8,360 nucleotides of DNA from Pseudomonadota bacterium. Lineage in GTDB: Bacteria > Desulfobacterota > Desulfobacteria > Desulfobacterales > Desulfobacteraceae. The stretch covers positions 1-8,360 of the forward strand of contig JAHIVS010000711.1 of the NCBI GenBank assembly GCA_018816605.1, written 5' to 3'. This document shows, in pieces, positions 1 to 4,368 of the stretch (position 1 is its first letter; the number at the start of each line of letters is the position of its first letter). The position numbers and the translations under genes are program-made. The notes below the pieces were generated by a model. That model had not been told where the DNA came from. It was given only the letters and a program-made list of their open reading frames with translations, and did not search any database.

Positions 1-701
1 AGATACCGGGTAACAGACTTTGCCCCGACCTGATTGTTGCGGTGCTGGCGGTATCGGATTAATGGCTGGTCTGTAAATGCAATACAGCCGGAGACAGCCG
101 CGCATAGCGCCAGCCACCAATCATGCATCAACGCGGCTTCCGGCACCGGACATGCCATTTCCAGAAGTTTTCGGTTCACCATCAGGGTGCACCCGGTCAC
201 AAAATTCTGAACCAGCAGATTATTCAAGGGATTTACACGATTATGACAGATCCCCTGGTACCCCATAAACGAAGGGCAAACGGTATTCAAATGGGTATCC
301 ACAACCTCTGCATCCGAATGCACCAGTACCGGCTTTCCCGGACAGATAGTTTCTGCTTCCTTCATGACCCCCAACAGTGCAGACAATTTGTCCGGATGCC
401 AGACATCATCCTGATCTGAAAAAGCGAAATAAGGCATATCCGTTTCCAAAGCAGCCTTCATCAATGCAGAAAAATTACCGACAACCCCAAGGTTTGATCC
501 CTTATAAGGGAGGATGTGAATTCTGCTGTCCTTTTGAGCATACCGGTTCAAAATCTCAAGGGAAGAATCGGTTGAGGCATCATCCCGTGCCAGAATCTGC
601 CAGACACCATGGCCCTGACCCAGATAACTTTGAATCTGTTCGTCCAGAAAATCCGCACCATTGTAAACCCCCAGCAGAATGCCTATTTCTTGGGAAGCCA
701 T
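1..701 (-). CDS. Family 2 glycosyltransferase (3'-truncated by window edge)
   Basis: This is a GT-A fold, family 2 glycosyltransferase that would transfer a sugar from a nucleotide-sugar donor, probably at the cytoplasmic face, in polysaccharide or glycoprotein assembly. Translating the minus strand from ATG at 701 gives 233 open codons to the window edge. Visible landmarks are an N-terminal ILLGVYNGADFLDEQI strand-helix (residues 8-23), the nucleotide-binding ARDDASTDSS segment (38-47), the metal-binding DxD-like FSDQDDVW (94-101), HSDAEVVD (128-135), the acceptor-side GCTLMVNRKLL (170-180), the catalytic-base region HDWW (193-196) and YRQHRNNQVGA (217-227). This order matches the rhamnosyltransferase-like GT2 subgroup, where the last motif normally lies near residue 220, so the catalytic domain is essentially complete. 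It starts 7 bp after the TolC-family stop and is probably cotranscribed with it. The exact sugar and acceptor cannot be told from sequence. Confidence 0.9.
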   Translation of the reverse strand, partial: MASQEIGILLGVYNGADFLDEQIQSYLGQGHGVWQILARDDASTDSSLEILNRYAQKDSRIHILPYKGSNLGVVGNFSALMKAALETDMPYFAFSDQDDVWHPDKLSALLGVMKEAETICPGKPVLVHSDAEVVDTHLNTVCPSFMGYQGICHNRVNPLNNLLVQNFVTGCTLMVNRKLLEMACPVPEAALMHDWWLALCAAVSGCIAFTDQPLIRYRQHRNNQVGAKSVTRY

Positions 702-708
702 GGATATT

Positions 709-2046
709 TTATTTATCCTTTTTATCCTTTTTATCCTTTTCACCGATCATAAATTCAAGCTCTGAACGGCTAAGCTGATAATCCAACAACGCCTGGGTGT
801 AGTTGCCCTGCGCCCGAGTAAGCCGAATCTGGGCGTCCAGCAAAAGCGGGACAGTTGTCAACCCTGCTTCTAACCTGCTGCTTTCAACTTTGTAGTTTTC
901 TTCGGCAGCCCCAACTGCCCCCAAAGCCCCCCGGGTGCGATGCTCGGCTTCAGAAATAGAAAACAATGCCTTGCGGATGCCTTCCTGAATAGACAGCTGG
1001 ACTTTTTTAATATTTTCTTTAATCTGGAGCACATCCAGGGAACTTTTCTGGTTTTGATACCAGGACCGTCCGCCGTCAAACAGTTCCCAGGAGGCATTGA
1101 CCCCTGCCGACCAGTATCTGTTCCGCTGATCCCGATCATAGTTATACGCCGCTAAAGATTCATAATCTCTATTCTGGTCATTATACCCCAGATCCAGCTT
1201 TACCAGAGGCAGATATGACCCCAGCGCAATAGCGGCATCTTTTTCTGACATGGCCACCTGCTTGGCAAGGCTTTCAAGATCAGGACGGTTTGATTTTGCG
1301 ATGTGCCAGCACGCCTCAAACTCCGATGGATAGTCTCCGGCAAAGAACTCAAGCCCGCCTTCAAAGACCACCTCCTCTGAGATGGGATGGTTCATCAATG
1401 AAAAGAGCGCCACCCGTTTTCGATTCACATCATTTTTTGCCTTGCTCAGTTGTTGCTCGGCATCTGCCAGGTCCACCCGGGCGCTCAATACTTCAGAATA
1501 AGAAATCAGAGATTTTTCCAGATAGGCGTTGGCAGACTTCACCCCCTCCTCAAGGCGAACCACAGCTTCTTTTAAAATCTTGACATTCAGCTCTGCCCCC
1601 TTGAGCTGAAAAAAAGTTGCCTGGATATTATAGGACAACTCAAGTTCTGCCAGTCTCCGGTCTGCAGCCTTTCTCTCCATGTCAAGTTTTGCTTTGTCGT
1701 AAGCATTGAGAAGTCGGTTGCCCGCGTAAAGCACCTGTGACAATCTAAGGGCAAAAGTTCGCATGTCCTGATTAAGATAATCCGTATCTGCGGCCCCTTT
1801 TGAACTGATATTTTCAAGGCGGGTTAAGGAATAGGAGGTGGACAGGGAGGGTAAAAAATCTGCACGGGCAGATTTCCTGTTTTCTTCCAAGGCAGCCACG
1901 GCATAATCAGCCGCTCGAATAGAAGGACTGTTGACAAGTCCATAGTCCAGGCATTGCTTCAAGGTCAAAGTGGTCTGGGCATGGCACACCGGCAAAATAC
2001 CCAGTACAAACAAAACAATTAAACCGTATAATAATTTATTTTTCAA
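709..2046 (-). CDS. TolC-family outer-membrane efflux/secretion protein
   Basis: This 445-aa protein matches the TolC/OEP family, trimeric outer-membrane channels with a long periplasmic helical tunnel that serve as exit duct for Type I secretion or drug efflux. A signal peptide is clear: MKNK, then a hydrophobic stretch (residues 5-20) and a likely cleavage after Cys-His-Ala (23/24). The mature protein begins TLTLKQCLDYGLVNSPSIRAA, the usual first OEP motif. Two repeated halves of long amphipathic helices and short beta strands follow, including LRLSQVLYAGNRLLNAYDKAK (100-120), the second-half WELFDGGRSW, and a final segment RLEAGLTTVPLLLDAQIRLTRAQ. Length is typical of the family. The start is TTG at 2046: an in-frame TAA lies 11 codons upstream, no ATG intervenes, and GGAG (2052-2055) sits 5 nt before it. 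The C terminus is an odd charged tail, KDKKDKKDK, made by a tandem DNA repeat. The glycosyltransferase follows after 7 bp. Which ABC transporter it partners is unknown; the RTX-type proteins to the right suggest Type I secretion. Confidence 0.93.
   Translation of the reverse strand: MKNKLLYGLIVLFVLGILPVCHAQTTLTLKQCLDYGLVNSPSIRAADYAVAALEENRKSARADFLPSLSTSYSLTRLENISSKGAADTDYLNQDMRTFALRLSQVLYAGNRLLNAYDKAKLDMERKAADRRLAELELSYNIQATFFQLKGAELNVKILKEAVVRLEEGVKSANAYLEKSLISYSEVLSARVDLADAEQQLSKAKNDVNRKRVALFSLMNHPISEEVVFEGGLEFFAGDYPSEFEACWHIAKSNRPDLESLAKQVAMSEKDAAIALGSYLPLVKLDLGYNDQNRDYESLAAYNYDRDQRNRYWSAGVNASWELFDGGRSWYQNQKSSLDVLQIKENIKKVQLSIQEGIRKALFSISEAEHRTRGALGAVGAAEENYKVESSRLEAGLTTVPLLLDAQIRLTRAQGNYTQALLDYQLSRSELEFMIGEKDKKDKKDK
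712..738 (-). repeat. Three perfect tandem copies of a 9-bp unit at the end of the TolC-family gene
   Basis: On the plus strand the unit TTTATCCTT occurs three times without a break. Read on the minus strand it is AAGGATAAA and encodes Lys-Asp-Lys three times, the last nine residues before the TAA stop. Each copy also contains AAGGA, and the copy nearest the glycosyltransferase start (14 nt before its ATG) is the only purine-rich Shine-Dalgarno-like sequence there. Gain or loss of units would keep the reading frame. Confidence 0.85.
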
Positions 2047-2051
2047 ACCGT

Positions 2052-2055
2052 CTCC
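2052..2055 (-). promoter_or_regulatory. Ribosome binding site supporting the TTG start of the TolC-family gene
   Basis: GGAG on the minus strand lies 5 nt upstream of the TTG at 2046-2044. Together with the in-frame TAA further upstream and the signal peptide starting directly at this codon, it decides the start. Confidence 0.7.
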
Positions 2056-2112
2056 AATAACACATAGATCATCCGATTAGGCCCCAAACAGATGGCAGCT
2101 CATAATAAAGGT

Positions 2113-2139
2113 CTTCCTGGTAATGGGCCTTCCAGGAGG
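2113..2139. other. Inverted repeat in the probable TolC leader
   Basis: TCCTGG at 2115-2120 pairs with CCAGGA at 2132-2137. A G.U pair and a C-G pair extend this to an 8-bp stem with an 11-nt loop. No T-run follows on either strand, so it is not an obvious terminator. It could be a leader structure or a protein site, or chance. Confidence 0.3.
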
Positions 2140-2180
2140 TGAGATATCACCATATCTAAAACGAATCCCTTATATAAAAC

Positions 2181-2186
2181 ATTATA
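2181..2186 (-). promoter_or_regulatory. Possible -10 box for the TolC-glycosyltransferase pair
   Basis: The minus strand reads TATAAT here, a perfect sigma-70 -10 box, which would give a leader of roughly 125 nt before the TTG start. No good -35 element is found at 16-18 bp spacing (the best is a weak GAATTT-like hexamer), so this is tentative. Confidence 0.3.
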
Positions 2187-2296
2187 CCGGCAATGCGCAA
2201 GACAAATTCATCGCTATTTGGATGATAGCCGGAAACAGCCTCAATGGCAATCCTATGCGCCATCAACACACATAGTTGATTTCCTGAACAGACGGC

Positions 2297-2322
2297 TGGC
2301 CAGATCTAACCGATTCTGGCCA
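2297..2322. promoter_or_regulatory. Palindromic site TGGCCAG-N12-CTGGCCA, candidate activator binding site
   Basis: Seven-base arms at 2297-2303 and 2316-2322 are perfect inverted repeats separated by 12 bp. Because TGGCCA is itself self-complementary, it also recurs as a direct repeat with a 20-bp period, about two helical turns. The site lies roughly 80-100 bp upstream of the transcription start predicted from the sigma-54-type promoter, the usual place for the upstream activating sequence of a sigma-54 enhancer-binding protein. The role is inferred; no regulator is identified. Confidence 0.45.
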
Positions 2323-2372
2323 ACGACAGACAGCACAAAGAACCCGCACACTGCCGTTACAGGCTTTTCAAC

Positions 2373-2389
2373 TTGGCATGCCTTTTGCT
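2373..2389 (+). promoter_or_regulatory. Sigma-54 (-24/-12) promoter match for the CAP-domain gene
   Basis: TTGGCATGCCTTTTGCT fits the RpoN consensus YTGGCACGRNNNTTGCW at all positions except C-to-T in CACG and the following purine. The invariant GG (2375-2376) and GC (2387-2388) are exactly 10 nt apart. Transcription would begin near 2400, almost on the ATG at 2402. An overlapping TG-C-TATAGA (2386-2394) resembles an extended -10 for sigma-70 and would give nearly the same start, but its -35 is poor. Confidence 0.55.
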
Positions 2390-2401
2390 ATAGACTCAAA
2401 T

Positions 2402-3748
2402 ATGATTTTAAAAATATGGAAAATATATTTTGTTTTTGCATTAGTGACCAGCATTCTCTGTTCAACACAGGAAATCGCCAGGGCAAAAACAAGCCTGAGC
2501 AACGAAGCCTATGCCCTTGATATGGTCAACCGAATGCGCAACGCCCCCCTGGCCTATGCTGAGCAATTGGGATATAGCCGTTCATTATTATTAGAACAAC
2601 AGCCATGGCTGGCCCAGATTGCCCAGGGGCTGGGGGTTGTTGCATACTCAGATTCTTTAACCGCCCAGGCCTTAATTCAAAACGCAGAAGACTATTCAGC
2701 AAACGGAAATGAAATCCTCTATCTTGATGATGCGGCCGCAGCTGTAACCGAAGCGCTTACCACAATGAATACAGAATATGCAGCCGAAGGAACCGTTTCA
2801 GGCATAGTCTCTTTTTACAATTTAATGGACGCCCAGACTGCCATTGGCTTGGTGATTAATAATCAGTTTAAAAATGAACTGGATGCTTCCTACGAAGGTA
2901 AACGCATCCTGCTTTCTCCTCAATTCAGACAGATGGGAATGGCCATCAGGGCAGGTCAGCTCCAGGTGGACTCAAGGTATAACAATGCATTTTTTGTTTA
3001 TACCTGTTTTTCATCCTCTCTGCTGAAATCAGAGGTTCAGGTGCTAAATATGCTCAACCAGGTCCGGGCGTATCCTGACCAGGCGAATACCTACCTGTCT
3101 TTCAATTTAGATTTTCTGCCTGGGGGATATGCGCCCCTGTTTTTTAACGATGCCCTGATCGCGGCCTCCCAGACCGTGCTGTATAATGAGGTGGATGTTT
3201 TTGCCCATGCCCTTCATTTTGGATTTCCCGAACCCAATGTGGGATACACCAATGTTCTTGAGCGCTTTCCCCGCGCTGACTCCAATACCCTGGCCAGGTG
3301 GATTTTTTCCTCTCTCCTGATAAGAGAGGTTGCGGCATATCCGACAAGGGACGCTATTTTTAATCCGGCGTGGAACGAGATCGGCCCGGCCCTGTATGCA
3401 GTAAGAAACAACGCCTATAATTCCATTAAGCTGACCATGGTTTCAGGATATGACTATAAAGAGGACACAAGTCTTTCCAGGATTTACGGGGTGACTTATA
3501 CTGATTCAGATTCAAACGGGGCATATACCCCTGGCGAAGACGCATCTGACCTGCTGATATCCGTCTACGACAACCGCACCGGATCAAAGGTAAGAACCAT
3601 TTACACAAACAAGGCCGGGCAGTTTTCTCTGACCCTGCCCAATAATGTGGAATACAATATTGAGACCATAAACAATGGCAAGCGCTCCGGACAGCTTTTG
3701 GTCCTTACCAAGGATCAGTTTCTTGAACTGATCGTGGAGGCCCAATAG
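2402..3748 (+). CDS. Exported protein with two degenerate CAP/SCP-like domains and a C-terminal SdrD-B-like domain
   Basis: An exported protein of 448 aa from the ATG at 2402. That codon directly precedes a good signal peptide (ILKIWK, then hydrophobic to about residue 20, likely cleavage after ARA); an in-frame ATG at 2378 would add MPFAIDSN and lies inside the promoter match. Residue numbers below count from 2378. Two related halves are visible. The first starts ALDMVNRMRNAPLAYAEQLGY (46-66) and ends SPQFRQMGMAIRAG (180-193) with YNNAFFVYTC. The second starts VLNMLNQVRAYPDQANTYLSF (222-242) and ends FNPAWNEIGPALYAVRNNA (328-346). Each combination of LNxxR at the front and 'MGxAI/IGPAL' near the end recalls CAP/SCP (CRISP, Antigen 5, PR-1) domains, but the usual His/Glu cavity residues are not evident. 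Residues 368-445 (RIYGVTYTDSDSNGAYTPGE... NKAGQFSLTLPNN) look like an Ig-like SdrD-B fold with a calcium-loop-like DSDSNG. It is followed 1 nt later by the 150-aa gene. Function is unknown beyond an extracytoplasmic, possibly surface-binding role. Confidence 0.85.
   Translation: MILKIWKIYFVFALVTSILCSTQEIARAKTSLSNEAYALDMVNRMRNAPLAYAEQLGYSRSLLLEQQPWLAQIAQGLGVVAYSDSLTAQALIQNAEDYSANGNEILYLDDAAAAVTEALTTMNTEYAAEGTVSGIVSFYNLMDAQTAIGLVINNQFKNELDASYEGKRILLSPQFRQMGMAIRAGQLQVDSRYNNAFFVYTCFSSSLLKSEVQVLNMLNQVRAYPDQANTYLSFNLDFLPGGYAPLFFNDALIAASQTVLYNEVDVFAHALHFGFPEPNVGYTNVLERFPRADSNTLARWIFSSLLIREVAAYPTRDAIFNPAWNEIGPALYAVRNNAYNSIKLTMVSGYDYKEDTSLSRIYGVTYTDSDSNGAYTPGEDASDLLISVYDNRTGSKVRTIYTNKAGQFSLTLPNNVEYNIETINNGKRSGQLLVLTKDQFLELIVEAQ
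3735..3740 (+). promoter_or_regulatory. Ribosome binding site inside the end of the CAP gene
   Basis: TGGAGG lies 9 nt before the ATG at 3750 and overlaps the last codons of the CAP gene. It supports the reality of the small downstream gene and suggests translational coupling. Confidence 0.7.
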
Positions 3749-3749
3749 A

Positions 3750-4202
3750 ATGGGTGATGCAAAAAAAATAATCACCCCCTGGGAAGCCTTTATCATCTGG
3801 TTTGATACTGTTCCTTTGTCTTTACGAAAATTTCTGGCGCACACCTTCAGAATATGCACCACTGAAGATACGGCTCAGATGGCGATCAAACCAGGGGAAT
3901 CGCTGGAGCGTTTCAGAAATTGGGCTATCACCACAGATTTTCCCTTGCGCATTGCAGCCCGAATGTTTTATATTAGGTCTGTATTTGATATGGTAATCTG
4001 TCACCATCATGAACTTTTTGATCAGAAGAACACATTTTCCGGCGCATCGTTTCAGGAAAATATCCTGCCCATTTCGTCCAGACAATGGGATGAAATTTTA
4101 AAGTCCTGGACCGGCCTTAGAAACAGGGAATTAACCGACACATACATCCACTCGTGGGCATCGTGGATGATACAAATGCAAATGGAATCCTCCCGTGTAT
4201 GA
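3750..4202 (+). CDS. Uncharacterised 150-aa protein coupled to the CAP-domain gene
   Basis: I do not recognise a family. The protein is 150 aa with no signal peptide and no strong membrane segment. It is rich in aromatic residues (PWEAFIIWFDTVP at 10-22, NWAITTDFP, RMFYIRSVFDMV, SWTGLR, IHSWASWMIQMQM) and has a CHHHELFD stretch at about 84-91 that could bind metal, though only in that one place. Predicted character is mostly helical and soluble. The start is set by ATG 1 nt after the preceding TAG, with TGGAGG 9 nt upstream; such spacing usually means a shared mRNA and coupled translation with the CAP gene. No terminator is evident after it before the next promoter at 4263. It could be a small cytoplasmic partner or regulator of the exported protein, which is inference only. 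Confidence 0.75.
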   Translation: MGDAKKIITPWEAFIIWFDTVPLSLRKFLAHTFRICTTEDTAQMAIKPGESLERFRNWAITTDFPLRIAARMFYIRSVFDMVICHHHELFDQKNTFSGASFQENILPISSRQWDEILKSWTGLRNRELTDTYIHSWASWMIQMQMESSRV

Positions 4203-4262
4203 TTTATGTGGGAAACAAACCAATAAACAACGTGGAACACCTGAAAAACCAATGAAACAGGC

Positions 4263-4291
4263 TTGACAATACCGTCACAACTTTATATATA
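4263..4291 (+). promoter_or_regulatory. Strong sigma-70 promoter of the 832-aa surface protein gene
   Basis: A perfect -35 TTGACA (4263-4268) and a -10 TATATA (4286-4291) are separated by the ideal 17 bp. Transcription would start near 4298, giving a leader of about 70 nt. A second TATAAT at 4304-4309 lacks a matching -35. Confidence 0.75.
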
Positions 4292-4299
4292 AGACGGTA
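4270..4299. promoter_or_regulatory. Inverted repeat TACCGTC-N16-GACGGTA overlapping the promoter
   Basis: Perfect 7-bp arms at 4270-4276 and 4293-4299 flank the -10 box: one lies in the -35/-10 spacer and the other at the expected start point. Arm centres are 23 bp apart, about two helical turns. This geometry suits a repressor operator, but the regulator is unknown. Confidence 0.45.
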
Positions 4300-4320
4300 C
4301 TATTATAATATTTTGGCCAA

Positions 4321-4338
4321 TGCAGACTTGAGTCTGCA
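4321..4338 (+). other. Perfect palindromic hairpin in the 5' leader
   Basis: TGCAGACT-TG-AGTCTGCA has 8-bp arms about the centre of the predicted leader, 15 nt before the RBS. In RNA it would form a short stem-loop with the terminal pairs opened. Leader hairpins are known to stabilise abundant mRNAs, including those of surface-layer proteins; that role here is inference. As DNA it could equally be a protein site. Confidence 0.5.
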
Positions 4339-4353
4339 AATTTTAATTAATTA

Positions 4354-4360
4354 AAAGGAG
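4354..4360 (+). promoter_or_regulatory. Strong RBS of the 832-aa protein gene
   Basis: AAAGGAG, 8 nt before ATG 4369 in an A-rich, unstructured context, is close to ideal and fits high expression. Confidence 0.8.
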
Positions 4361-4368
4361 AAAAAAAC

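Larger units (their letters stand above)
2047..2401. promoter_or_regulatory. Divergent control region between the TolC and CAP genes
   Basis: About 355 bp without a convincing gene separates two divergently read gene pairs. An open frame from 2218 is out of frame with, and overlaps, the CAP gene and shows no protein-like pattern. On the plus side the region contains a -24/-12 promoter match and a TGGCCAG/CTGGCCA inverted repeat. On the minus side it contains a TATAAT box. A moderate hairpin lies at 2113-2139, in the leader of the TolC-family mRNA if transcription starts near the TATAAT box. Confidence 0.6.

Noticed and set aside
61..100. Suspected frameshift near the end of the visible glycosyltransferase
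   Set aside because: Careful reading of the minus strand gives SGCIAFTDQPLIRYRQHRNN in a single frame, so the gene is intact up to the edge.
77..778. Several short plus-strand frames opposite the glycosyltransferase
   Set aside because: The minus strand carries a continuous glycosyltransferase with all family motifs in order; the plus-strand translations show nothing recognisable.
2218..2520. 100-codon plus-strand open frame before and into the CAP gene
   Set aside because: It overlaps the signal-peptide region of the CAP gene in another frame, covers the promoter and palindrome, and has no RBS or protein-like pattern.
4304..4309. TATAAT as an alternative -10 box of the 832-aa gene
   Set aside because: At 17-bp spacing the upstream hexamer is CTTTAT, a poor -35, whereas TTGACA-N17-TATATA upstream is much better.
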